In this document: in pieces, positions 33,738-43,019 of the stretch
Numbering within the stretch: the stretch's first letter is position 1
How the letters are laid out: each line of letters starts with the position of its first letter
Source: Pyrenophora tritici-repentis
Taxonomy: Eukaryota; Ascomycota; Dothideomycetes; Pleosporales; Pleosporaceae
Reading direction: 5' to 3'
Length of the DNA: 64,000 nt
Assembly (NCBI RefSeq): GCF_003171515.1
Contig: NC_089395.1
Coordinates: 2,604,001-2,668,000, forward strand
The notes under the pieces: model-generated
What the model was told of the DNA's origin: nothing
Databases searched by the model: none
Seen by the model: only the letters and a program-made list of their open reading frames with translations
Position numbers and translations under genes: made by a program

Positions 33738-35207
33738 ATGACCCAAGCAGCAAACTCGTACGAGCCGATCACCTCGTCCCGTCCCAGTCAGCCGACGACG
33801 GTCACAGAGACCGATGCACCAGGGAGCGCAAGATCGCCAGGCGTAACAAATCAGCGAGATGTCGAATATGCCAACAGCTTTGGACCCAATGCGCCGTCAA
33901 GGTACCTTCTCTTTCCCGCACGCGCGAATGTCACAGTCATCGAACTCCTCACCTACCTACCGAACAGCATACATTGCGCAGACTTCGTGCATCGCTTCTT
34001 CGCCAATGACGGGTCCTTCCCTCTGTTGTGCGCAATCGTAAACCAACAGAGGAATCTATCGAGCGAATGGGGTAAGCATGGCGGCCGACAGTCCATGTAC
34101 GACGCGATTAAGAGGGCTGAAAACAAAAGATGGGGAACCAATTCGCTTGCTACCTTGCATAAGCAGAGGAACAAAACCCAGGACGAGGCGAGTGTCGATG
34201 TTGGAGGATATAAGACGCCTGGACAGCTGTGGAAGAAGCAGAAGGTCGTAAAGAACGTGCCATTCAGAAATCTGGCGTTGGACGTGAAGCAGATTCCACA
34301 AGGCGACGATGCACTCGATCTGACCAGAATGGTTCGATATTATGGGGAGCATCCACTTGAACCGTGGCTGTACCCAGACGATTGTGACGCACTACTCGGT
34401 CTTTTGGGCGGCCCCAGTGCGATACGGCCCGGACACACTGACCGCGAAGCATTCAAGAGACGAACTCAAGTCAAATCTTCACAAGGGCATGATCCGCAGC
34501 CGAATGTTCTGATGGAAGCGCACGAGAGGGATGGAGAACTCAAAAAGAGAAGGGCGGGTAGCTCCGCGAGGACGACAGGACAGAAAAGAAAGCTGCAAGC
34601 AGTGACGCCATCATCACCAGCGTGGTCAACGAGTGAGACTCCAATGCCGAAAACACAGAAGAAGAGGAGAAAAAGAGGAGCAGACAAAGCAGCCGAGATC
34701 AGAGAAGAGGCAAAGTAAGAAGAGTCCAATGGAGAGAAACAAGAGGGTCAGGCGCAAGAATACATAAGGTCCGATGAATATGCCTCGCCCCCAGATGACG
34801 CCATATTGCCACTTCCCGAAGCCTTTACCGAAGCAATGCACCCAGTAAGCGAAGCCTTGAACAATACTTTCCTTCGAGAGGGGCAAGTTGGGGAAGACGA
34901 TCCGTACAGTGCCTATGCCTTTGGAGGACCCCGCCATACACCGCCGTTCCGACGACTTTACCTCATTCAACAACCAGATCCAGCAGGTAACAGTGGGTGG
35001 GCAGAGAACTTGCGGTGGGCGTTTGTACAGAACACTCTTTATCGCGACCCATATCGCCCTGATGCCTGGAATGAGAGTCCGGAGCACATGGAGCAAATCG
35101 TACAGATTAGGAGAGAGCTGTGTTGGATGTCAGAAGAATACCAGGAGCAGTTGGATGAGGACGCAAGTGATTGGGCAGAGGACGCGCTAGGAGCTGAAAA
35201 CACTTGA
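33738..35207 (+). CDS. Unknown nuclear-type protein, paralogue of the adjacent - gene
   Basis: Starts at ATG 33738 (MTQAANSYEP). The N-terminal block contains FPARANVTVIELLTYLPNSI and FVHRFFANDG, matching the minus-strand neighbour. A central block contains FRNLALDVKQIPQGDDALDL (neighbour FRDLARHVKLHPCGNDALDL), followed by very basic runs such as KKRRKRG. The frame meets TAA at 34716-34718, yet it continues open to 35207 and encodes the family's C-terminal block (FRRLYLIQQ, GWAENLRWAFVQNTLY, LCWMSEEYQEQ). A 54-nt GTAAGA..AAG intron (34715-34768) would remove the stop and keep frame; this is my preferred model. A nonsense mutation is the alternative. Confidence 0.7.
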
Positions 35208-35976
35208 GGCGCGTTTGTTTCGTTCCACGGCTATCCCGCATGCGCTGATGTGTGGTGCGCGCGTCTCGTGATGAAGTTCGGCATCCCTGGCAATGGGGTG
35301 AACTGAGTATCCTGGCGCAAAGATCCACTGAGTCTATACATAATCAGTCTATTTAGGGTTTAATTCCAATGATATCGATGGTTGCGTGATGAAAAACGAT
35401 GTTTCTGTGTAGTGAGTGATGATGAGAAGAGGGATTCCACGAACAAACTTCGGGTCGACGTTTCGCGCATGCACGGGCGCTAGTGGCGATCTGTTCCGAA
35501 ACGAGCCAAAACAATCCTCGAACACACATCATACGTCTTCTCCGCAAGGCTTCAAGCAACCTCCCGGTTCTCATACGTTTTGTGGGAGTCGATTCAAACA
35601 ATGTACCAATACTCAAACCCTCTACTTCATGCCCGCTGTCGCGAGGTGTGGGAACTGAAGCTTCCGGCCGCGTCGAGCGTCGCGAATATTTCGAAATGCG
35701 ACTGTGACAGCGGAGAGACGTGGCGCACAAGCAGTACGAGTTCGCAGGCAACAGTAAGGCAAACCAAAATGCTGTTAAAAAGACGTGGTCCCGGCCGTGA
35801 TTTGTTCCGCACAGTCATTCTCTCATCTCAGTATCTTAGACATCAGTTCTTTTCTACCACGAGCCGGACTCATTTAATACACGTCTCGCAACTCATTACT
35901 ACATCATAATCGATAAACGAAAGTCCAACAACAACCAGTAATCTTTAAACACCTTACCAACCGCACAATCCTCAAC
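35208..35976. other. Intergenic
   Basis: No gene accepted. A 132-codon minus-strand frame (35353-35751) has Arg/Ser-rich composition typical of chance frames. The region before 35977 is the promoter and leader of the Met-rich gene. Confidence 0.4.
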
Positions 35977-36401
35977 ATGCGTTCCTCCACCATCATCAGC
36001 GCCATCATCGCTTTCGCCCCCCGCGGCACTTGCAGTATCCTCATCTGCCACCATCACATCAATGGCCCCGATGATGACACCTTCCGCACCCCCCGGTCAC
36101 AATGGCCTGGAACGACGCACCTGCCGCGACTGGCGCATCTATGTCAATGAAGCCTGGAATGTCCATGGAGCCCGGCATGTCCATGGAGCCTGGCATGTCT
36201 ATGGAGTCTGGAATGTCCATGGAGTCCGGAATGATGACGATGAAGGGCGAGAAGACCATGTCCTCAGGCATGATGATGCCCACTGGCGACGCAATGGCAG
36301 CGATGGAAGGCATGGCTGGCATGAACAAGACGAGCAGCGCAGGAAGCTTGGAAGTTGGCAGTGGGATGATGATTATGTTGGCTGTCTTGGGCATGTTGTA
36401 A
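35977..36401 (+). CDS. Met-rich secreted/GPI-type protein, two frame breaks
   Basis: The leader MRSSTIISAIIAFA is a typical signal peptide start. Three successive reading frames are needed: the leader; a Ser/Thr/Met stretch (AVSSSATITSMAPMM); and the repeat-bearing end (MAWNDAPAATGASMSM onward). Each switch lies at a run of six C (36017-36022 and 36089-36094), and each would be cured if the run had five. From 36141 to 36240 an 18-bp repeat encodes PGMSME/SGMSME units. The C-terminus is hydrophobic (MMIMLAVLGML) after a small-residue stretch, as in GPI-anchor signals. Met-rich MxM clusters can bind copper in other proteins; that role is speculation here. Confidence 0.6.
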
Positions 36402-37002
36402 GCGGTCCGAGTTTGCGTGTAATTTTCCTTTTAAGCGGCGTTCAATACTCGTGGGTATCAACCATCTTCACATCGGGAAGGGATAGGGCTAGGTGGCATA
36501 GCTGTTTCCTGCCTCTGTGTCTGTTGCTTGTCTGCCTTGGAGAAGTCTGTCTTTTACAGCGCATCCACTCTACTACCCCTCTTTACGTTTATCACAATCT
36601 GTAAATAAACATAATATGAATCAATCTATGTACATATCTTGAGAAGCTGAGGTGATGAATATGCGTGCATAGCCGCCACGAAACATCCTCGCGACAACGC
36701 CGGGCGCGCTCGGCCGCTAGTAGCACGCTAGTAACCACTCACGTGACTTTCTCCTCGTGCCCAATACACAGGACTCACGCTCACCTGCACGTGTTCGAAA
36801 GTGAGCCTCCTGTGGGGCGCAGGACTAGCTCTCGGTTAATGCCAAAGTAACTGTGCGCCTTTCGAGCATACGCAATTCTTCCCGCCTGTCAGTATGCAGG
36901 GCAACTTGAAGCGACATGACGTCATAGCTAGGTAGTTGTAGGCCATGTGGACCAGCATGTACAGCCGTCCAAACCACCACATTTCCCTAATCATCGTAAA
37001 AA
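36402..37002. other. Intergenic
   Basis: 0.6 kb; 3' flank of the Met-rich gene and promoter of the methyltransferase. Nothing else recognised. Confidence 0.4.
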
Positions 37003-37653
37003 ATGGCGACAAAAGATCAAAGCTCACTCTTGGACCGCGTCATCGCGGCCTCATCAACAGAAGAGTCCCGCAAACTATACGACGAATGGGCCAAAACCTA
37101 CGACTCAGACATGTCGCTACACGACTTCACGGCCCCTCGCCTCGTCACTCAGGCCGTTGCCCGCGGCCTCAAACTCAACTACATCTCTCCCGATAAGCCA
37201 CTTGCAGGTCTCCGGATTGCCGACGCGGGATGCGGAACCGGGTCCGTTGGTATCGAGTTGTCTAAACTTGGGGCTACCGATATTGTTGGGCTGGACATTA
37301 GCGAGGGCATGCTTGCTGTTGCGAAGAATACCGCGGTCTACGATGATCTCAAAACTACCGATCTGACGAAGAGATTGGACGTCGAGGATGGCAAGTTCGA
37401 CGCCTTGACTTGCTGCGGGACGTTTACGCATGGGCATCTGGGGCCGGAACCACTTGAAGAATTTACGAGGGTGGTCAAGGTTGGAGGGGTAGTTGTTGCG
37501 ACGGTTCTGGATAGTTTTTGGGTGGAGAAGGGTTTTGAGAGGGAGGTTGCGAGACTGGAGAAGGAGGAGAAGGTGCAGGTTGTGGAGAAGGATGTCCATG
37601 ACTATCGGAAGGACGCTGGAGGTGGAAGAGTACTGGTATTACGAAAGCTGTAA
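37003..37653 (+). CDS. SAM-dependent methyltransferase (METTL27-like)
   Basis: A single exon of 216 aa. After a helical N-terminus with YDEWAKTYDSDM, the class I methyltransferase core follows. Motif I is LRIADAGCGTGSVGIELSK, the acidic loop is IVGLDISEGMLAVAK, and the post-core motif is FDALTCCGTFTHGHLGPEPL. A strand VVVATVLDSFW and a C-terminal lid complete the fold. The pattern resembles METTL27 (WBSCR27). The substrate is unknown; a small molecule is as likely as a protein. The start is the first ATG, with TCGTAAAA before it. Nothing unusual in the frame. Confidence 0.85.
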   Translation: MATKDQSSLLDRVIAASSTEESRKLYDEWAKTYDSDMSLHDFTAPRLVTQAVARGLKLNYISPDKPLAGLRIADAGCGTGSVGIELSKLGATDIVGLDISEGMLAVAKNTAVYDDLKTTDLTKRLDVEDGKFDALTCCGTFTHGHLGPEPLEEFTRVVKVGGVVVATVLDSFWVEKGFEREVARLEKEEKVQVVEKDVHDYRKDAGGGRVLVLRKL

Positions 37654-38112
37654 AGCTACAGGAGATGAAGTGGGTTGAGTTGAATGATGCTATCTGTAGT
37701 CTCCGATGACAATCCAGAGTTTGGGCTGTCTGGTTAATTTTTTGACCCTGTAGTCAGCCTGCTTCCAGTCGGATCCCTGACGACGGCAAGTAGCCGAACG
37801 CACTAGGTTACTTATTCCGTTCATCTTCAGGTAGCCTTTTGGCTACGAATTCACGCATTTGGACAAGATTCTATGCATCCCCATCGACAGGAGCAAATCA
37901 GTGCGCTCTCAATTATGTAGGAGTTTGGATGTCAACAGTGCATTCGAATGATCAACTTTAACATGTCAAAATTCTTGCTCTCACTGTTGCGCAGCTAGTC
38001 AGTCCCGAGGACGGGAGCAGATGATGTGGTTACAAACTTCGTTTTAGCGCGAGATTAGCTTCTTGGCGGTCCCAGAAGATTACCCACAACTTATTGCATT
38101 ATCGGAATCCTG
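37654..38112. other. Intergenic, left flank of nested transposons
   Basis: No gene. It ends at the TA target site of the Fot1-like element. Confidence 0.5.
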
Positions 38113-39014
38113 TAACGTACCTCACGGCTTCGCCGGTCACTTTTGCCAAGCCCCCACCAAAACTACCTTTCTACGTGATGCCTCAACAACAACACCAGAT
38201 GAACTCTTCTAACGAACGTCAGATACAGCTTGCTCTTCAGGCTCTTAAAGACGACGCGACACTGTCTCAGCGACGCGCTGCAGGTATCTATAATGTCTCT
38301 CAAACAACACTAAGCGATCGACGCGCTAGACGACCCTCACAAGCAGATCGCTAGTCTAAATTAAGGAATTTAGACAAGCTTGAAGAGGAGGTAATTGTGG
38401 AGCATATACTTGAGCTTGTCGCGCGAGGATTTCCTCCCAGGCTCGCGGCTGTGGCTAATATAGCCAATTCCTTACGCGCTGAGCGCAATATAGGCCAGGT
38501 TAGCGTAAACTAGCCTAGTACGTTCATCAAACGCCGCCCTAAGCTTAAAGTAAGGTTTAATCGCAAATACGACTACAAAAGAGCTCTCTGCGAGGATCCT
38601 AAGGTTATATAAGGCTAGTTCGGCCTAGTAGCTAATATTAAAGCTAAGTATGGTATCTAGGATAAAGATACGTTTAACTTCGACGAGGCTAGCTTCGTAG
38701 TAGGCTAGATATTAACTAGAGCCGTTGTTATAGCTTTAGAGAGACGAGGACAGCTAAAGGTAGTGCAGCAAGGCAACAGAGAGTAGACGACAGTTATCTA
38801 GGGCATCAACGCGACAGGGTGGGCTATTCTACCCTTCATTATCTTTAAGGGCCGCCATCACCTCTCTGCCTAGTATAAGGAGGTGTCAGAATATGGGCAT
38901 ATTTTGGGTGGTGGACAAAATCCGGGTGTTCGGAGCTGTGGATTCTTGTCAGATAATAGCACTGTTGAAGATGAGAGCGTACAGACGCTGGGTTAGACTA
39001 CGCTGGCAAATGGG

Positions 39015-39150
39015 TCGGGGTGTGGTTGGGGTTGGGTTAGAAATTTTGCGACCCCAACCCAACCCCAACCCATTTGTCAGCGCCAAGCTTAGGGTTGGGT
39101 TGGGGTTGGGTTGGGGTCGCACGGACCATGGGTTAGGGTTGGGTTATAGT
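39015..39150 (+). repeat. Subterminal telomere-like tract, left
   Basis: Runs of GGGTT, GGGTTA and GGGTTGGGGTT, with TTAGGG present (TTAGGGTTGGGTT). A GCACGGACCATGGGTTAGGG unit matches, inverted, the units at the right end. Confidence 0.8.
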
Positions 39151-39310
39151 AAAAAAATTGCAAGATGTATAATATAGATTTCAATAAAAGAAAAGTTTAT
39201 ATAGTATCACAGTAGATTAACACAGTGTAGCATTAACTAGTTTCATTTATAATATACAGAGGCTTCGCCAGCTAGCATTTAAGCACGTGTATCTAGATAT
39301 ATCTTATAAT

Positions 39311-39883
39311 CTAGAGAAAAGCTAGTAACTCGCGCGCAAAGTAGCGCCTAGCCAATTGAGAATCCTTCTCTTGAATAGTAACCCTCTTTGCGTGAATAGC
39401 ATTGATGTTGCAGTCTATAAAAGTTATTAAATGAAAAATAGTATAGGGTAGATAGACTATACCCTCAAAATAACCAACTAAGAAAGCTTCTGTAGCTTCC
39501 TGAAGAGCTTCGATTGCAGATCGTTGAAAGCGGATATCGGCCTTGTGCACCTGTGCAAATTCGCGCACTACGCGGGAAAAGGGGAGTTTTCGCAAGAGTA
39601 GTTCAAAACCTCTCTGGTATCTCTTGATTTCCCGTAATGCGACAGCTAAGCTAAATTAGAAAATAGCTGTGATAAACGACTGTGATAACCTACTGCCGGC
39701 CTTAAACTTGCGCTTCTTCTTAACAGCTACAGGTGCCTTTCGCGTAGACTTTCCTGCTACTTGACGTCTAGCCTTACTAGCAAGGGCCTTCTGAGCCGGC
39801 TTGCCGCCAGTAACTGTCTTGCCATCAGGACCACCCCGGCCGGCTTTACCGGTGACCTTAGGCCGTGGTTTTGTCCTTGCCAT
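39311..39883 (-). CDS. Histone H3-like protein inside a transposon
   Basis: A complete open gene on the minus strand: exons 39883-39694, 39645-39463 and 39414-39311, with two 48-nt GT-AG introns; 158 aa against 136 for ordinary H3. The N-terminus keeps MARTK. An 18-residue expansion precedes [16 protein letters not shown], which parallels H3 TGGKAPRKQLASKAAR. The histone fold is intact: [60 protein letters not shown] and [20 protein letters not shown]. Loop 1 has canonical length, so this is not of CenH3 type. The C-terminus is replaced by [11 protein letters not shown]. It lies within a hAT element and shares intron sequence with the divergent gene. Conservation of the frame suggests selection or recent capture. 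Confidence 0.9.
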
Positions 39884-40393
39884 TGCGTAGTAGAGTAGAT
39901 GATGAACGTAGGCGACGTATGTGATTAATTACTGTGATAAATGTGGTCGACAATTAAGAAAGTAGTAGGCTGAAAGAGTTAGGTAGCTGGAAAGTTTGGG
40001 CGACGGCAATTTCCCGATTTCCGCACTAGTAAAGGCAGCAGCGCACGGACTGCATGACGTAATTTGCTGTTTCACGATCGCATACAACCATTTCTGTTGC
40101 AAAATCAGTAGCGAGCATATCATACAAACGTGTTAAACTGCTGTGATAAACGCCGAGCTCGCGCATGCGTACAGCCCAAAAATGAAGGAATCATCGATGT
40201 GTTGATCATTTTGGGTAATTTCCGCGTTTTCGCGCTAGCGCAGGCAGCAGCGCACGGACCATTTCTAGGTGAGCATAATGCTGTCTACCCATTTCTCCAG
40301 CCCCTGACGCCCAGTAACTCCCAACACCTAATAACTCTCTTTACTACATTGAAAACACCCCATTTACAACAGCGCATTATCACAGTCCCCGCC
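39884..40393. promoter_or_regulatory. Divergent promoter inside the hAT element
   Basis: 510 bp between the two cargo genes. It carries extra copies of the TTTATCACAG-type motif also seen in the introns (near 39931 and 40140, on the minus strand) and two related blocks containing CGCACGGAC and TTTC(G/C)CGATTTCCGC-type sequence (about 40000-40055 and 40215-40260). Confidence 0.45.
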
Positions 40394-41315
40394 ATGCCTG
40401 TCGCGAAAGAGCAAGTCGGCGACGTACCTGAAGGCCTAGTTCCAGCCATCAAACTTGAACCTCCGCCTGGGTTCGAACAAGATGAGTGGGAGCAGCTTAC
40501 CGATGTAATAATCACAGCCATTTATCACAGCTTATGCTAATATAAGCAGGGATTTGCGTGTGAAGCTGACGAGATTGACGGTATCTTAGATCAAAGAGGT
40601 AGTGGGGGTTCACGAAAAGGCCGACCTATCAATTTGAGCGTCCCCTATACTGGCTCTCTGAGTGGTAGCGCCCGTGCTATTGCTCAACGTGAACGCAAAG
40701 CTCTTTTCGATAAAGAGGAGAAGGTACTTGAAAGCGTTAGAACAGCCGACCGCTCCGCGAAGTACCAACTGAAGAAATCGCTTTTGCAACAGCCTAAGTA
40801 TAAATTAGCAAATAGTGCTAGACAGGCTAAGCTGCTAGAGAAAGAGTGGGATATACTTTCAGAGAAGCGGTTTACCCAGAAAAAGTCTGGTAAGTTATCA
40901 CAGCTGTTTATCATAGACATCTGCTAATAGACTATCCCAAGTGGCGAAGGATATACTAGCAATACCAATTGCTCAGGTTGGGGTTGAAAGAGTTTTCAAT
41001 GTTGCTAAGGATGTTATTGGTAGTCGGAGGCACCGACTATCTGCCCGGACAATACAGCAGATAATGGTTCTTAAGGATACAATATCTCAAGAGGAAGAAC
41101 AGGGTCTAGACTACCTAGTTGCTCAATTAGGGGAGGATGGAGAGCCAATTGACGAGGTTAATGATCTTTTTGAGCTTCCAGCCTCGTTAGAGCATACCTT
41201 CGATATAGATGAGGAGAACCAGACTACAGAAGAAGAGTCGGAGGAAGAGGTCCAGGAGGAGCGTCAATTGCCACCTCGAAAGCGCCAGCGTCCTCAGCGC
41301 TACCGTGATAATTAG
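40394..41315 (+). CDS. Protein with hAT C-terminal dimerisation domain
   Basis: Exons 40394-40504, 40547-40889 and 40942-41315, joined across 42-nt and 52-nt introns in frame; about 275 aa. The N-terminal half is unrelated to known transposase cores: PEGLVPAIKLEPPPGFEQDE, an AT-hook-like SRKGRPINL, then a charged helical stretch. The C-terminal half is a clear hAT family dimerisation domain (AKDILAIPIAQVGVERVFNV, SRRHRLSARTIQQIMVLKD), followed by an acidic tail and KRQRPQRYR. The catalytic domain is absent: an internally deleted transposase or a new fusion. It might help recruit a full transposase or act as a DNA-binding partner (inference). Confidence 0.7.
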
Positions 41316-41409
41316 CTGTGTTAATATATCTCGTTTTATGTATCTACTATATCATCAACGTGTACACATTATCTTAATTAAGTGTTGTTCCGTTAAAGTA
41401 CCCAAAAAA

Positions 41410-41580
41410 TATAACCCAACCCCAACCCAACCCAACCCAACCCAAGCCCAACCCTACCACTTGGTCTGTGCGACCCCAGCCCAGCCCTAACCCATGGTCT
41501 GTGCGACCCCAACCCAACCCTAACCCATGGTCTGTGCGACCCCAACCCAACCCCAACCCAAGACTGGGTATACCCAACCC
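41410..41580 (+). repeat. Subterminal telomere-like tract, right
   Basis: CCCAACCC and CCCTAACCC runs containing three copies of CCATGGTCTGTGCGACCCC-type units (the first degenerate), the inverted counterpart of the left tract. Together they give the element G-rich/C-rich symmetrical ends. Confidence 0.8.
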
Positions 41581-43019
41581 ATTTGCCAGCGTAGGTTAGA
41601 CTAGCGCGACCCGGCATCTGAGAGAGCCAATCGGATCACAGGAAGGCTTGGCACCCCCTAGGTGTGCCCACAACCGTAGACAGAACCAACACACAATCAA
41701 CAATCAATATCATCACCATTATTACCTATTTCATCAGTATTCCAGATGAGAGTGAATATCTGACAATTCTGTGGATCAGTTAAATTAGTCAGCGCGCACA
41801 ATCCACCGCGACCCAACTGATCGAACAGCGTTGGACAAGAACAGAACACGACATCAGACCAGAACAATACAATCGATCCCCATCATATTATTATACTATT
41901 ATCCCCGTCTTTGATAACCCATCACAATCTGACAGGAGGAGGCTCTGCCTTAGGACTAGGTTATTGCAGTCTCTAAGGACGGCTAGACAACAAACGAGCT
42001 TAGTCTACAGTAGTTAAAGCACTTTAATAAGTATACAAAGAAGAGGGTAGTTAGCAGCCACTAACTACTTGTAATTAACGGCTATAAGAGCTACAACTCG
42101 CTTACATTCTAGCGATACTGCAAGGAGAACAAGATTATTACTATCTACATGCCTCCTCACTCGTCGCACGTCCTGCAGCCTCTTAATGTGGGTTGTTTTG
42201 CCCCTTTAAAGAAGGCGTACGGGCGCTAAGCCGAAGATCTTATGCGCAACTAGATTACCTACATTACAAAGCTTGAGTTCCTACTATGCTTTATGCGCGC
42301 CTATAATACAGCAATTACTCCTACTAATATCTAAGGAGGGTTTCGAGGCGCTAGGTTAGTCCTATTTAACCCAGAACGGGTCACAACAGCCCTTGACGTT
42401 CAATTGCGTACTCTATTACTACTACTACCTATTAACAACGAGCCCTAGCAGTCGCAAACCCCAAGCAATACCCTTGAATTAGGGTCGCAATCGACGCTTA
42501 TAAAGGCAAGGATTTAGAGGCATGTAGATAGCTCACCAACGTCTTTAGTGGAGGCCTTTGAGAAGGTCTCGAAGGGGGCAGCGATTATCGCGCATAAGCT
42601 AGTGTTAGCGCAAAAGGAGATCGCAGAGCTTCGAGCGGCGAATAAGGCTGCCACGCGACGTAGGTCGTATAAAAGGAAGCGGATTCAGGCAGAAGGGACC
42701 TTAATAGTTGAGGATAGGGCTCGTCTAGCTACTCTAAAGGAGTCTGGGGCGCGTAGTAATAGGAAGAAGCCAAAGACGCGGGTGAGCGCTAAAGGAGGTG
42801 AGCCAACTTAAAGGCGCTGTAGGCGCTGCAATCAGCCTAGGCATAACGCGCGTACGTGTAAGCAAGCAGTAGAAGTAGACTCTGAATGATATCGCATGTT
42901 GCATTGTCCTATACAGGGCTAAAGTGGGCTGTTCTGCGCCAGAATGGGGTGGTTTTGGTGGGGGCTTGGCAAAAGTGACCGGCCAAGCCGTGTGACCGGC
43001 GAAGCCGTGAGGTACGTTA

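Larger units (their letters stand above)
38999..41593. mobile_element. hAT-ended element carrying a histone H3-like gene
   Basis: Perfect 17-bp terminal inverted repeats TACGCTGGCAAATGGGT, flanked by an 8-bp direct duplication GGTTAGAC (38991-38998 and 41594-41601): the hallmark of hAT transposition. Length 2,595 bp. Inside are G-rich and C-rich telomere-like tracts near the two ends. A three-exon histone H3-like gene lies on the minus strand, and a divergently transcribed gene on the plus strand ends in a hAT dimerisation domain. No DDE core or BED finger was found, so the element should be non-autonomous. Confidence 0.9.
38884..41934. mobile_element. Solo LTR nested in Fot1-like element
   Basis: Bounded by TGTCAG and CTGACA and flanked by a perfect 5-bp duplication, GGAGG (38879-38883 and 41935-41939). 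Without the inner hAT element (2,595 bp plus its 8-bp duplication) it is about 448 bp. It has no internal retrotransposon genes, so it is a solo LTR left after recombination. Assignment to Copia or Gypsy is not possible from this. Confidence 0.8.
38178..42889 (+). pseudogene. Fot1-like transposase, RIP-damaged and interrupted
   Basis: The reading starts MPQQQHQMNSSNERQIQLAL, followed by a helix-turn-helix (LSQRRAAGIYNVSQTTLSDR). Further on are a CENP-B-like HTH, the first catalytic Asp region (DTFNFDEASF), the second (LLVINGYKS, where a Fot1 Asp is expected) and the third (HSSHVLQPLNV, with Asn in place of the usual Asp). The C-terminus has a CCHC knuckle, CRRCNQPRHNARTC. More than a dozen stops replace Trp and Gln codons (TGG or CAG to TAG), as CpA-to-TpA mutation would do. 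The first 60 codons are free of such stops. Insertion of an LTR splits the gene between HHLSA-YKE and the DNGWTTNEL part. Confidence 0.9.
38115..43017 (+). mobile_element. Fot1/pogo-like DNA transposon (outer element)
   Basis: Terminal inverted repeats begin ACGTACCTCACGGCTTCGCC on the left and are mirrored at 42998-43017 on the right. Both ends are flanked by TA (38113-38114 and 43018-43019), the Tc1/mariner/Fot1 target duplication. The right repeat holds one extra 17-bp unit (ACGGCTTGGCCGGTCAC). About 1.85 kb belongs to the element itself; the rest is nested insertions at 38884-41934. Confidence 0.9.

Noticed and set aside
39311..39883. Centromeric H3 (CenH3) identity for the transposon-borne histone
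   Set aside because: Loop 1 between VREFAQ and ADIRFQ has canonical H3 length, while CenH3 proteins usually have a longer loop; the tail keeps ordinary H3 landmarks.
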